This document shows positions 1 through 12,161 of a stretch of 64,000 nucleotides of DNA, one piece after another. This DNA comes from Macrotis lagotis. Taxonomy: Eukaryota > Chordata > Mammalia > Peramelemorphia > Peramelidae. The stretch is from NCBI RefSeq assembly GCF_037893015.1, contig NC_133658.1:140845822-140909821 (forward strand), given 5' to 3'. Under the pieces are notes generated by a model, which worked only from the letters and a program-made list of their open reading frames with translations, had not been told where the DNA came from and did not search any database. Made by a program: the position numbers and the translations under genes. Every line of letters starts with the position of its first letter. Positions within the stretch are counted from its first letter, which is position 1.

Positions 1-547
1 GGAACTCTAAGCCAATCCCCAAGTCTTAACTAAATCTAACCTGGAGTCTTCTCTTCCTTGTGGTAGAATACAGATGCCCCTTTTAATTCTCCACAGTGCC
101 AGGATGTTCCTCAGTGTTGCTGTCAGCACGAATACATTGCCAATAGATTTCCATATATAGTAACATGTGCCAATAAGTGACCATCCTAATTGCACACCTG
201 CTTTTGCTGTGCCCCTGTGACTGCCGTACAGTGAGTGATTGATTACCTGCCCTCCCATAGGGAGGAGGGAAAGCTGCTTGACTCCTACCAGGATTGCATT
301 GTATATGTAATGATCATCTACATAAATTTTATATGTATAATAATTTCCCTTTTTATATGTCAGGTAAATATTTGTAAGAGTTATACTTACACAAATGAAA
401 TTATTATAATGAGTACTAATATATTTTTTTCATGTTTCATTGCCTGAATAAAAACTGTTTATCACTGTTAAGAGCTGTTTCTTTGTCTGCAAGTTGTTTT
501 ATCTCAGAAAATCATGATAATAGTTCAGTTGGTTTTTTATATTCTTG
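1..547. other. AT-rich stretch, nothing recognised
   Basis: No repeat family, gene or RNA was recognised here. Open frames are short and show no domain. The sequence becomes very AT-rich after about position 300. It ends where the L1 tail inserts. Confidence 0.4.
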
Positions 548-561
548 TCCCATAGGTCTTT

Positions 562-1079
562 ATTTATTTTTGAATTATAAAGATTTTATTTGTTTTGAGG
601 TTTGCAATTTTTCCCCAATCTTACTTTCCTCCTCCATCCCCCACAGAAGATAATTTGCCAGTCTTTACATTGTTTCGATGGTATACATTGATCCAAATTG
701 AATGTGGTAAGAGAAATCATATCCTTAAGGAAGAAACATAAAGTATAAGAGATAGCAAAGATCAGACAATAAGATATCAGGTTTTTTCCCTAAATTAAAG
801 GTAATAGTCCTTGGTCTTTGTTGAAACTCCACAGTTCTTTCTCTGGATACAGATGGTATTCTCCATTGCAGACAGCCCCAAATTGTCCCTGATTGTTGCA
901 CTGATGGAATGAGCAAGTCCATCAGGGTTGATCAGCATCACTCCCATGGTGCTGTTAGGGTGTTCTGTGTTTTTCTGGTTCTGCTCATCTCACTCAGCAT
1001 CAGTTCATGCAAATCCCTCCAGGCTTCCCTGAATTCTCATCCCCCTTGGTTTCTAATAGAACAATAGTATTCCATGACA
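562..1079 (-). mobile_element. 5'-truncated L1 (3' UTR and tail)
   Basis: Read on the minus strand this is the 3' untranslated end of a marsupial L1. The same sequence recurs at 20.05-20.55 kb (mtttacattgtttccatgg-type block, then the block with ctgattgttgc). The A-tail lies at the low-coordinate end. A perfect 14-bp target duplication, tcccataggtcttt, flanks it at 548-561 and 1080-1093, so both ends are certain. Only about 520 bp was integrated, and no ORF2 coding sequence is included. Confidence 0.9.
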
Positions 1080-1093
1080 TCCCATAGGTCTTT

Positions 1094-1864
1094 CTGCAAA
1101 GCTATGATTTAACAAATACTTTGGTCCCAAATATCCAGAAGGCATTATTTTCTTTTGCTAAATAAAAAGACTGAAATTCAGACCTTTTAAAGAGACTCAT
1201 CCAGGGTCACATGGCTTAAATAACCTTAGGAGACCCTCTGTGTTCAGAATCTACTCTAAGACTAATTCACCTTGGGGGATATATTGACTCCTGGTAGAAG
1301 TGAACCTGAAACCAGTACTTCTTAACTAAAGTTCAGCATTAAGGCAAAAGACTGGGGTTTATGTTTCCCTATCTGAAGAGATTTGCAAGACAGATACATA
1401 ATACTTCACTTCTTGGATGCTGAAGGGGTCATCAGAGACAGTTTTGATGAAAGGCATGGTGTTCAAAAATCACCAAGTTCAAGAAATGCAGACTCCATGT
1501 GGACAAGGCTTTAATTCCCTGCCGTGACCAGGATGCTGCCGAAGAGAACAGTGTCCAGTATTCACCCACAGGTTTTGTGTCTAAGGTCTTTCCCGTAGGT
1601 CATTCTGCTTCTCATGAAAAAGTTACTATAATCAATTTGTGGAATTTTATATTTAGTTAGGAAAATGATTTGAAAGAAGCAACTTCCTTGTCTTCCCTGT
1701 TTAATAGCCTGCTGCTATTTGATCATACTGATTGAAGACACTGGCGTTTTTCAAGTCTAAACAATTTCAGTCACTTCCAGGCTTAGGCTCTTAACCTATG
1801 ATGGATGTGGCTTAGACCAGTATCTAGGGAAACACTTCTACATTTTGAGTGTTCAGAAATTACC
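1094..1864. other. mostly unassigned, faint MIR trace
   Basis: Positions about 1160-1300 carry a weak antisense MIR-like stretch (agggtcacatggc). The rest resembles no family I know and has no convincing reading frame. Confidence 0.35.
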
Positions 1865-2019
1865 ATATTGTTTTTTGTTTTTGCAAGGCAAGTGGGGTTA
1901 AAGTGGCTTGCCCAAGGCCTCACAGCTGGGTAATTATTAAGTGTGTGAGACTAGATTTGAACCCAGGTACTCTTGACTCCAGGGCCGGTGCTCTATCCAT
2001 TGTGCCACCTAGTTGCCCC
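1865..2019 (-). mobile_element. type-1 SINE, antisense
   Basis: Near full-length copy from the T-rich head (reverse of its A-tail) to the gttgcccc end. Imperfect direct repeats, cagaaattacc before and tagaaattccc after, look like the target duplication. Confidence 0.9.
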
Positions 2020-2767
2020 TAGAAATTCCCTTTTTAAGCATTCTCTCCTGGCTACTCCCACCCTCCTCAAAGTTCTGAGTGGGAAGCCAAACTAGGGAGA
2101 TGAGACATTTAAATAAGGGTAAAGTGTAATCTATACAAAATAAATACTGGCAATGTGAAAAATTTGAGAAGGGAGAAGGCAAGGGTCATTGTCATTTTTA
2201 GGATTGGCAAAAGGCAAAGCTGAGAAAGATGAGAGCAAGGAATTTGACTAGACCCAAATTACAAGGGAAATGGAGTATTGGCAAAAGGAATTTTAGGTTG
2301 GGAAAACATACAGGGCTTAATAACTGTCTTAAATATTAAACTATAGCATGTGTTGTTAACCTACTAAGCTGTGAACCAGTCTGATTAGGAGCTCCTATAG
2401 GTTGGAAAGGGAAATGACTTGTAGATATATGAATATATGCCAAATAAATACAAAGTGATTTCAGGGTGGAGAGATCATCAGGAAAGATTACACAGCAAAA
2501 TATGTTTAATTTGAACCTTAGAGTAGAGGCCAAAGATTTAAAAACTAACCTGTTATATTTGGTTAAAAGTTTGATTCATCCCTTAAAAGCTCCTAGAATT
2601 ATTGAATTTTCAGTCCCCTGTGGAGGCTACTATCCTGTCTTAGAGGAACCCAGGGATTCTAACTGGTGGAGGTGAGGACAGAATATGTATTAGGGGAGAA
2701 AATGCAAATCTATGGATACAGGAGATGGTGTGTAAATTTTGTCAGAAGACAAACGACTGTTAATGAC

Positions 2768-2972
2768 TCAATCAAAGCCCTTGTTTTTGAGTCAGGAAGA
2801 CCAGTTCAAATCCAACTGCAGATACCAGCTATGTGACCCTGGGCAAGTCACTTAACCTCAGTTTCCTCATTTGTAAATGAGCTGGAGAAGGAAATGATAA
2901 ACCACTTCAATATCTTTACCTAGAAAACCCCAAATGGGGTCACAAAGAGTGGAACACATTTGAACAAGCAAG
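2768..2972 (+). mobile_element. type-2 SINE, sense
   Basis: Runs from a tRNA-like head (gagtcaggaagacc, gttcaaatcc box-B-like) through gtgaccctgggcaagtcac to the type-specific end aaaccccaaatggggtcac. Moderately diverged; edges are approximate. Confidence 0.8.
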
Positions 2973-3057
2973 CTTCTGCTCAGGGATGGATCTGCATTTT
3001 ACCCAAGGCTGAGTCCTAAAATTTCAGCTAGCAGCATAGGTGTTTTCATTCACTGTG

Positions 3058-3245
3058 TAGTATTCAATTCAACAAACAGTAACTACTTGCTCTGTACAAA
3101 GGACTCTGCATTAAGGATACAAATATGAAAAATGACAGTCTCTGCCCTCAAGAAACTTAGCTTTTTATCATGAAATAAGACATAGATAAAAGATGCAGGC
3201 AAACTTGAGGATTAAAAGAAAGTGCTTCAAACATGGGGCATTGCC
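3058..3245 (+). repeat. old mammalian interspersed repeat
   Basis: Contains the familiar pattern of a tract about a growing list-like tail: actctgcattaaggatac followed by gacagtctctgccctcaag. This is typical of an ancient therian repeat also seen at about 51.1 kb. I cannot name the family with certainty. Confidence 0.45.
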
Positions 3246-4080
3246 AGGGCAAATGTACCAAGAGAAGAAATCAGTTTTTATAAGAGGGTCCAGGTAGCAG
3301 TGAGAAGACCATAGCACTCCAGACCCTTCTGTCCTTCACTACCTCTTGAGGTCTGTCCAAACTCAAGTTCATTGCTTCCATGATAGTATACATATCCTCT
3401 GATATCCTTTCTTGCCCTCAATCTTTCTCAACATCAGAATTTTTTTTCAATGACTTCTGTCTTCTCATTATGTAGTCAAAGTATTTAAGCTTCATCTTTA
3501 GTATTAGACCTTCCAGTGAATAGTCTAAATTGATTTCTTTATTATCTGTTTTAATTCTCAAAAATCTTTACCAGCATCACAATTCAAAAGCATTGATTCT
3601 GTGGTGCTCAACTTTCCTTTATAGTCCAACTCTCATAGTTATATATTGCTACTTGAAAAACTAGCATATTTTGTCAGCAAAGTGTTTTTTCTGTTTTTTA
3701 GTATGCTGACCAGATTTGCCATAACTTTCTCTCCAAGGATCAAACATCTTTTAATTTCATGGTTGTACTTGTCATCTGCAAAATAAAATCAGACACTTCT
3801 TCCATTTTTTCTATTTTTGAGGAAATAAACCATTTGCAAAGATTTTAGTTTTTTAAGAAAATATTTAAAACATTTAGTTTTTTTAAATATTAAGCTCCAA
3901 GTCCTCTTTCATGAACTTCATCAAAAGGTTTCTTAATTCTTCACTTTCTGTCATCTGAGATAGATCTAGCAGTGTTAATTCTGACTCTTGATTAATCCAG
4001 CCTAGCATTTCAAATGTTATTCTCTGCATATAAGTTAAATAAGATGACACTATTCAGCCTTGTTATACTCATTTTCCAAA

Positions 4081-4180
4081 CTTTTTTTAAAAAATTTATT
4101 TTTTACAACTTTTCCCCTAATCTTGCTTACTACTCCCCCACAGAAGGCAATTGTTCCATGTTTGATACTGGTGCTTCTTG
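4081..4180 (-). mobile_element. possible short L1 tail
   Basis: The block tttttacaacttttccccta followed by cccccacagaaggcaatt resembles the antisense 3' end of the L1 at 562-1079, but only about 100 bp can be matched. It lies inside the RTE fragment and would be a nested insertion. Confidence 0.45.
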
Positions 4181-4298
4181 ACTCAAATTCAGATTCCTAA
4201 GGAGACAAAGTAAAATAATCTTGTACTCTCATCTCCTTGAGGACCTGCTAGTTTGTTGTGATCCACAGTCTAGTAATACTAAGACTTTGAGCCAGGCA

Positions 4299-4398
4299 TA
4301 TTTTTTTAAATTTATTTAAGGCAGTGGGGTTAAGTGACTTGCCCAAAGTCACAGAGCTAGGCAATTATTAAGTGTCTGAGGCTGGACTTGAACCCAGT
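4299..4398 (-). mobile_element. type-1 SINE, truncated
   Basis: Only the 3' two-thirds of the SINE is present (aaggcagtggggttaag to cttgaacccag). The tRNA-like end is missing. Confidence 0.8.
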
Positions 4399-5112
4399 TT
4401 ATTGTGATTCACAGTCTTAAAAAAAACCTTTGCTTTAGTCAGTGAGGTAGAAGTAGATTTTTTTCCCCTACAACTCCATTGCTTTCTCCATAATCCATTG
4501 AATTTGGACTCAGTTCCTCTGCCTTTTTGAAAACTAGTCCATTCTGGTAATTCAAGGTTCACATTTCGCTGAAGCCTAATTTACAGAATCTGAGCATTAC
4601 CTTGCTGGCATGTGAAAGAACATAATTTGAACATCCCTTGGCATTGCCATTCTTTAGGAATGGGATGCTAACTGATCTTCTTCAATAGAATGGTACCATT
4701 GAGGTTCCCAAATTTTCTGGCATACTGAGCACAGCAGTATCATCTTTAATAGTATCATCTTTTAGGATTTTTAAATAGCTCAACTGGAATTCTATCACAA
4801 GTTTTATTGCTAATGATACTTTCCAAGATCCACTTGACTTCACAATTCAGAATGTCTGGCTATTGATCAGTAACAATACCATGCTTATCTGTGATGTTAA
4901 GATCTTGTTTATATAATATTCTATATATTCATGCCACCTCTTTAATAATCCCTTCTGCTTCCCTTACATATTAGTCTTTTATCATGTCTATTTTTGCATG
5001 AATCTCTTAATTTTCTCTGAAGAGATCTGTCTTTGCCTTTCTGTTGTATTCTTCCATTCCTTTACTGTGTTCATTTAAGAAAAGCTTCTTATCTGTCCTT
5101 GTTATGCTAGGT

Positions 5113-5262
5113 TTGGGGTTTTTTTGCATGGCAAATGGGGTTAAAGTGACTTTCCCAAGGCCACACAGCTAGGTAATTTTTAAGTGTCTGAGGCCAGATT
5201 TGAACTCAGATACTCCTGACTCCAAGGCTAGTGCTCTATCCACTGCACCACCTAGCAGCCTC
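5113..5262 (-). mobile_element. type-1 SINE inside the RTE fragment
   Basis: Full-length antisense copy. The flanks tccttgttatgct (left) and tccttgttattct (right) form a target duplication with one mismatch. Removing it rejoins RTE sequence, so it is younger than the RTE. Confidence 0.9.
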
Positions 5263-6029
5263 TCTCCTTGTTATTCTCAAGAATTCTGTCAATTGAAATT
5301 TTCCCTTTCTTCTTTCCCTTTCACTTTACTTCTTTACACAGCTGTTTTTAAAAACCTTGGCAGAAATCCATTTTACTTTTTTGTTGCTGCCTCCTATGAC
5401 CTCTGTTCATAAGTTTTCAGACACTCTTATCTACCAGAGCTACTGCCTTAAATCTATTTATCACTTCTACTTCATATTCATAAGGGATGTTATTTAGGTC
5501 ATAACTATACAGTCTGATGTTTTCCCCCACTTTCTTTAAATGAAGCCTGACTATTGCAATAAGAAACTCATAATCTGTGCTACAGTCAGTTCTAGGTCTG
5601 AGTGTATAATGCAGAGTTTCTCTACCTTTGGCTGCAAAATATATCTGATTTCTATATTGGCGAACTGGTGATATCCATGTGTAGAATCATCTTTTGGGCT
5701 GTTGAAAAAGATTTTAGAGTGGTTAAAATAGTTGTCTTTAATGTGAAGGCTATCATATGGAAGAAGAAAGTTCCTCAATCTACTTGACCAAGGGCAGAAC
5801 TAGGAACAAGAGAGACAAGGGAGTGTTCTCTCAACTTTTATGATTATGAGCATTCAGTTTTGTTTTCTAGCTTTTGGGTTAAATCTGTAAATATTTATGT
5901 AAATATGGAAATTGTTCTCCACAACCAGACTGAAACTTAAGGTTTTTAGAATGGCCTTGATTACAGAGAGAGATCCGGGAATACTTTCTGGTTCAGATTC
6001 CTACCCTTCTGGGATGTGTCAGAGCAGAA

Positions 6030-6165
6030 CTGGAATGTCCTCCTTTCTCATCTCTACCTCCCAGTTTTCTTTCAAGTCTCAGCTAAAATCCCATCTTCTA
6101 CAGGATACCTTTTCTCAGCCTCCTTAATTCTAGTCTTAACCTTGTTGTTGATTATTTCTAGCTTA
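6030..6165 (+). mobile_element. L2 3' fragment
   Basis: The stretch with tttcaagtctcagctaaaat and ccatcttctacaggatacc matches the conserved C-terminal coding end of L2 ORF2 (the ..SFKSQLKSHLLQ.. motif). It is followed by ctaattctagtctt-like 3' UTR. A CA tract follows directly. Confidence 0.75.
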
Positions 6166-6166
6166 T

Positions 6167-6169
<3 letters not shown>

Positions 6170-6228
<59 letters not shown>

Positions 6229-6231
6229 AAC
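6170..6231 (+). repeat. (CA)n microsatellite
   Basis: About 60 bp of almost uninterrupted CA, ending in acaaacacaaac. It is likely polymorphic. Confidence 0.97.
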
Positions 6232-6284
6232 ATTGTGTGTAGACCTCTAATAGCAAATAATGGTCACTGAATGGCTTGCTGGAG

Positions 6285-6665
6285 AGTGAAGATTGACCAC
6301 ATTGCTATAGGTAGAGTTTCTCCACCTTTGGCTGCAAAGTATGTAATCAATCTGATTTCTGTGTCTCTGATGATGTCTATTTATAGTGACCTTTTGGGTC
6401 GGGTTTTTTTTTTAGAGTTTTTTTGGCAAGGCAAATGGGGTTAAGTGGCTTGCCCAAGGCCACACAGCTACATAATTATTAAGTGTCTGAAGCTGGATTT
6501 GAACTCAGGTACTCCTGACTCCAGGGCTTATGCTTTATCCACTGTGCCACCTAGCTGCCCCACCTTTGGAGTTGTTGAGATTTTAAAGGGTTTATAATAG
6601 TTATCTTCAAATATGTGAAGGACTATCCTATGGAAGAAGGAAGTTCTTCAATTTACTTGCCCCAA
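6285..6665 (-). mobile_element. second RTE/BovB-like fragment
   Basis: Repeats the same RTE region as 5600-5790: the block gagtttctccacctttggctg, and near the end ctatcctatggaagaagg. The two copies lie in the same orientation about 0.7 kb apart. The copy is split by the type-1 SINE at 6402-6561. Confidence 0.65.
6402..6561 (-). mobile_element. type-1 SINE
   Basis: Full-length antisense copy nested in the second RTE fragment. Short similar flanks (accttttggg and acctttggag) are the likely target duplication. Confidence 0.88.
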
Positions 6666-6679
6666 AGATCAATGGGAGA

Positions 6680-7210
6680 ACAAGGGATTGCTATAGATAA
6701 TCTGTTCCCTCTATTCTGACCATGTCAAATAGTTACCTATTTAATCTTTTTCCTGAGTTGACCTTACATTTACACTGACCTCCCATCCCATTGTTCAAAG
6801 CTATCTCATAGAAACCACATGAAGCTGGTCCATACTCCCATCTCATTTGTTCAAAGCTATTTTATCCAAAAATGGGTCTGGGGGCTGCCATCCCAGTGTA
6901 TCTTGGAATACTGAGGCACAGATAATAAGAACCGACCTGACTCCTGCCTTACTAGTACCCCTCCCTAGTACTACCCTAACTCTTCCCTTACCCCTTTCCC
7001 AACACTACACCATGCCCTCTATAAACGCTGGCCTTCGCCCCTGCTGAATGCTATTGATCTCCACTGTACCTCTCTTGCACTGTTGTAACTCTTTACTTTT
7101 CTAAATTTCTCTAGCAGCAACTTATCCCTTCAGGGGATATCCCAGATGCCATAACCTTGCAACCGCTTTCGCTTTTTTGCTCTTGGCTTTTGCCAAAATT
7201 TCCTTAAGAA
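6680..7210. other. possible LTR-like fragment
   Basis: Pyrimidine-rich sequence with a TATA-like ctctataaacgctgg near 7018 and a downstream ctcttgcactgttgtaac. This resembles the promoter and R region of a retroviral LTR. No paired LTR or internal retroviral part was found. Treated as a tentative fossil. Confidence 0.22.
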
Positions 7211-7459
7211 ATCTAACTGGTATAACTAGTATTATTCAATTTCCTTGTTATTTTCATATCCTTGTTGTTTTCATAAACATTTTGTCTCTAAATATCTCTG
7301 GTTCCAAAGTCCAACTTTTAAGTGAATTCATTCATGCTCAACCCTAGACTAGATGACCCTAAAACATTTGCCAGCATCTCTTATATACATAGAACACACT
7401 ATCCCTCCCTGACTCCCCCCACACTCACACACAGAGCACTAAACACAGTTTCTAAAGGC

Positions 7460-7600
7460 TTACAGTTACTTTTATTTAAAAAAATTTTCCCAATTATATG
7501 TAAAGATATGTCGATTTTTAAGTTCCACATTTTTCTCCTTCCCTCTCTTCTCCTCCCCCCTCCCCTGGAAGTAAGTAATAATATATGGACAACTAGCTTA
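7460..7600 (-). mobile_element. short L1 tail, second subfamily
   Basis: Antisense match to the 3' end of an L1 subfamily also seen at 22.6 kb and 32.2 kb: ttcccaattatatgtaaag, then cacatttttctccttccct. Only about 140 bp remain. Confidence 0.55.
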
Positions 7601-8800
7601 TAGTTGCTTTTGCAGATTTTTAAAGACTCTAAACCTTCCCTGCACCTTCCTTGCAAATTAGAAGCATTACTTTGATATCACCCCTTCCCCTCTTTTCTTT
7701 CCACTCTCATGATTTGTGATACCTACTGTGGAAGAATTTCTCAGCTCATTTCTACCTTCCTTTACAATTTTTGGTTTATTTCATTGAATATTAAGTATAC
7801 AATATTCTTAATTTATTCCCTACCAGCCTGATTTACCACCTTAAGTTGCCAGCCTTAAGGTGGAGTGACTCAAAGGCATTATCTTATCTTCAAAGTCAGG
7901 ATAGCCTAGTTATTTCTACTCACCACTGACCTAAAATCCTCATTTAGCAATTCAAGGTTTGAAAGTTCTCTCAGGTTTTACCTTGATTCCCTTGGGGGAA
8001 ATATTTACTCTTAACAACTTTGGCAATACCCTTGCTCCCTTTTCAGTTCTGGCTAGTGATTTCCCTCTAACCATCCCACCCAGGTAGCATTTACATTTAA
8101 TCACCATTTAGCAATTCACTTTTAAAACCCTCTAGGGCTCTACCTGAAATTCAGTTGATTTCCATATTTAAATGCTAGTTTAAACTAATCTCCCCACTGG
8201 TTACCCTTCTAGTTCTACTACTAGTTGATTTGAATATCAAAGGCCCTTCTCAGCTGGGTCCCCAATAAAATTCTGAGAAAAATTCTACCTTCTAATGTGA
8301 TGCCTCATTTAGCTGGATGGGGATGAAACTAAAGTATAATATGTTAGGCTTCAAAATATCAACTGCAACTTAAGCTACATGAAATTAAAACACTTTGGGG
8401 CCAAAAAAATCAGAGAAGATAAAAAGAACTGTCAATTGGAGGGAAGAAACCTCACATCAAATATCTCTTATAAGGAATCTAATACATGCACTCATATATA
8501 AGAGTAAGAACTATTCCCCCGTAGATAACAAGTTAAAGGATATGAATAAATAATTCTCAAACAGAAAAATTTCAAATTTCAGTCATGTGAAAGATTGCTT
8601 CAAAACTAACTTTAAAAGTTTCACCTCATGCCTCCTCCTATTCATTAGATTGCCTAAGATGACAGAAAAAAAAAAGAAAATGAAAATCACTGAATTGTTG
8701 AAGGAGAAATATTTGTCTAACCTTTTAATATTAAGAAACTATTATCTGTGCTTGTCTGATATTTTCAGTGGACCTCTGACTAGCTTCCTGGTGTATCCTT
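7600..8800. other. unassigned AT-rich stretch
   Basis: No repeat or gene recognised over about 1.2 kb. Several short frames exist, none with known motifs. Confidence 0.35.
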
Positions 8801-8819
8801 TTCTCACATGTAAATTCTA

Positions 8820-9360
8820 ACTCTCCATTGTTCAGTGTAGCCCTCTCCTCAAATGTAAATTCACCAAGACAAGCACCATCCCCTTTCCTGGCTCTCAGCT
8901 TCCCAAGGTGGATAACCTGTCTTCAGTCTAGTTCAGGTAGGTCACTCTCTGACCCCCTCCCTCTGACTCCTCCCTGCATAGGAGGTAGCCTAGTCTCCAT
9001 GGAAGTTTGGCTGACCCCCTTCTCCAAGCTGGATCCACAAGGGTCTAAGCCCAGTCATGTCTGTGATTATTTCCTTTCCTTTTCTCTTTTCCCTTAATCA
9101 CATTAACTGCAACTTTTGTTATTCAGCCTGTCCTTTAAGTAGTTCTCTATCTTGCTGCCTCTCCAGAGAGCCTAACCTGTGAACTGTCTGTAATCTCCTG
9201 TGAACTTAATATAATAATTTGTGAACTTTCTATAATAACATGTGAACTTTGTAATAAACTGTGATTTAAAATCTAAGCCTTTAGCTCTGGGGTGAGTGGT
9301 CTATCTGTGAGTTTTTTTTCTCTGAGGTCACCCCATTTTCCAATCATCAATAAGGGCTTT
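8820..9360 (+). mobile_element. LTR-like fossil
   Basis: The 3' part (ctgtgaactttgtaataaac, then ctctggggtgagtggtc, then ctgaggtcacccc) has the layout of a polyadenylation site and U5 of an endogenous retrovirus LTR. Related order and wording occur at 49.1-49.45 kb, so two diverged copies of one family are likely. No internal region is attached, so it would be a broken solo LTR. Edges are guesses. Confidence 0.4.
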
Positions 9361-9379
9361 TGGAAAACACAAATGCATT

Positions 9380-10975
9380 GTTGATGGATTTTATACATGT
9401 TAGTCCAACCATTTAGATATTTTTGAGTTTTTTTCTCAGAGAAAAATTGCTATCAAAATCAGTTCAACTCTTGTGTAATCTAAGACCTAGTCCATTTTGG
9501 GTATTAAACCAACAGAAATTTTTCAAGAGCAAAGTTGTATATTATCAATATGGCCACTATATAGCTATACTTTAGTTAGAAAAGGTCAAGTTTTTTACAG
9601 TTAAAGGAAAAATTCTTTCATAAACTAGATCATTGGGAAATTAGAATTGAACTGTTGAAAACAAGATAACTTGGAATTCATAAGATTTAACTGATAAAAA
9701 AAATCTTGAAAGGAAAAACGAATTTTAGAAACATCTAATCATAGATCTTCATCAAAAATTGTCTATTTGGAGACCTATTTTGATCATATCTCTAGTGATA
9801 AAAATAAAGACAAATGGATTTGAAATTTGTTAATTTGTTAACTGTTATTATTGATTTAAGACACTGAAAGAAAGAAAATCAGTGGAGAAAAGTTTTTAAA
9901 ACAGCAATGCTATTTATTTGTTTTGTAACTGATTGGATTTTTTTCTCCCTTTACAGGAAGTTATATCTATGACTGTTTATTATCACTTAAGAAGTAAATT
10001 GCTTGAACTCATATTACAATAATTGAAACTCAAAGAATAGAGTACATTAGTCGTGCAGTTTCTAAACAGTGAACTTGGCTTGTTGCAGACCTGCAAGTTC
10101 CTGTCTAATATAGAAATGATTTTTAATAATTTTGTCCTTACACAAGGACAAATTAAAACTTAAGGAGAAAATAAAAGCAATTTTAAGTAAAATTTCTTAT
10201 GTATGTTTGAACTGGTAAACTTTTATTGCTTATTGTAACCCATAAAAGAAAACAACTGTATCTAGCCTCAAGCTGTAACTGATGGAGTTTGCTTTTGGGG
10301 GTAAAATACTTTAAGACTGTGATAAAACTTATTCTGAGGTCTGACTTTAGGTATTATCTGATGGATCATTCAGTTAGTAATCAACCATTCAGAACTTCTT
10401 TAGGCTAAGGTTACAAGTTACTCAGAGGAAATGAAAACCTAAACTGTTACAAACAGACTGAAAGGACAATCTTTGGTCTCAGTCTAAGACAGAATCCTTC
10501 TGCCTCAGTTTCCCCATTGTGCTCCTTTGAAAAGGAGTGTTTCCCATCTGGTTATTCCTGAGCCGTGACTGCATGGTTACAGAACTAAGGATATTTGATC
10601 CTGCTGTATGTGTTGAGTTTTCAAGGACTAAATTGATTTTTGTTTTAATCGTGTCCCAGTTTTTAGCTCTATTTACCAGATTTCCACAATCAGAGCAAGT
10701 AGCCAATGAAAGACATGGTTGCACGTACAATATACCCTGGTACCCTGCAGTGTTCCCCTAACATACTGAAAAAATCAATGCTGCATGGATTGGGATATAT
10801 GCTAGATATGATATATGCTAAATATTTGAACTACCAAAGTTATGGAATAGTATTTTTCTACCAATACTTCCCCATATAGTTATTGTTGTTTTTCCTTTTG
10901 ACTTTGTTGAATGCATATTTTAAATTATCAGTAGATTGGACTCTGGACTCATGGAAAAGGTCACAAGTTGACCTT
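9380..10975. other. unassigned, apparently repeat-free stretch
   Basis: About 1.6 kb of AT-rich sequence without any repeat I recognise. It is one of the longest such stretches in the window and could be unique intergenic or intronic DNA. Confidence 0.4.
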
Positions 10976-10987
10976 TGCTTTCTTTTC

Positions 10988-11153
10988 TTTCTTTTTTTTT
11001 TAGGTTTTTTTTTTTTTGCAAGGCAAATGGGGTTAAGTAGCTTGCCCAAGGCCACACAGCTAGGTAATTATTAAGTGTCTGAGACCAGATTTGAACCCAG
11101 GTACTCCTGACTCCAAGGCCAGTGCTTTATCCACTACGCCACCTAGCCGCCCC
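10988..11153 (-). mobile_element. type-1 SINE
   Basis: Full-length antisense copy with a perfect 12-bp target duplication tgctttcttttc (10976-10987 and 11154-11165). Confidence 0.95.
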
Positions 11154-12007
11154 TGCTTTCTTTTCAAAAGGAACATGCATGTTTTTGATAACCTCTGCTA
11201 AGTACCTGATGCTTCTGTTTTTGCTTGTCCTCTTGTTTATCATCTACTTTGTTCTACAAAACCGTTGATACACATGGTTCTTGTGTATATCCTTTGGTCA
11301 TGTCCTCCTAGTTACTCCTTACTGTCCAAAGTTTCTCTAGACCCATCTACACAATATTGCTCAAAATGACCATCTCATATCAAAATTCTAACTGCTATTC
11401 CATACCATTTCCCTAGATCAAGCTACCACCTCCTTCCAATCTGCAAGCCCCTATTGACTTTCCTGCTCTCCCTACATCACCCCCCTTCAGCAGGAAGCAG
11501 CCATCGAAGCCTGAGTTATCATCCTGATTCCCATGAAGGAACCCTCTAACCTTTACAACACCCCCTTCTCTTTTGCAGCTAGAAACCATCATCATGGTGT
11601 GTTGTTAGAAGCAATAGCTAGAAGCCCTCCAAGCATGATGTGGGGTTAGTAACCCTGATTCTCCTGAGATGTCAGTCTAATCAATCTCCCATATCTACCC
11701 TTTTGCTGGCAAGGGACTTTCCCTTGACCAGTGCTAGCACAGTTGCTCTCCCATCTATTTGACCCTAATTCCTAACTGCCCCTAATTCCAAAAAATGAAA
11801 ACAAAAGGCTGGAGTGTTAGAACTGGACCTGGTGAGCCTGGTTGAGTATCATTTCCTGGAAAAACAAATTGTAACTTCCATTAGAAATTCCAAACAACTC
11901 CCAATCTCACCTTGGTGACCTCAAACAAAACATATCCTCCATGGGGATCCCAAAGGACTCTTTGTTTAATTTTTTTTTGTTTGTTTTAAATCATTACAGT
12001 AATCTTG

Positions 12008-12161
12008 GGGGCAGCTAGGTGGCACAATGGATAGAGCCTTGGCCCTGGAGTCAGGAGTACCTGAGTTCAAATCTGGTCTCAGACACTTAATAATTACCTA
12101 GCTATGTGGCCTTAGGCAAGCCACTTAACCCCATTGCCTTTCAAAACCCTAAAAAAAAATT
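12008..12161 (+). mobile_element. type-1 SINE inside the old HAL1
   Basis: Full-length sense copy. The 15-bp flanks attacagtaatcttg (11993-12007) and attacaataatcttg (12162-12176) differ at one position. It sits close to the HAL1 3' end. Confidence 0.95.

Larger units (their letters stand above)
3290..5840 (-). mobile_element. RTE/BovB-like LINE, reverse-transcriptase part
   Basis: Read as minus strand, several blocks match what I know of BovB/RTE ORF2 in the right order. These are the region around 3585-3760 (caaaagcattgattct, then tttaatttcatgg), the block at 4920-5100 (atgccacctctttaat, tttgcatgaatctc) and the block at 5440-5790 (ctaccagagctactgcctt, tttggctgcaaa). It is heavily decayed, with no long open frame. 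It is interrupted by a truncated type-1 SINE at about 4.3 kb and another at 5.1 kb. RTE elements encode an endonuclease and RT and are a plausible source of machinery for some SINEs; that link is not shown here. Confidence 0.75.

Noticed and set aside
10478-10761. Overlapping 74- and 83-codon frames on opposite strands as a host exon
   Set aside because: No known domain, no splice or start context that stands out, and in otherwise featureless AT-rich DNA.
11413-12000. Possible exon cluster
   Set aside because: Short frames and pyrimidine-rich text only, with no family resemblance.
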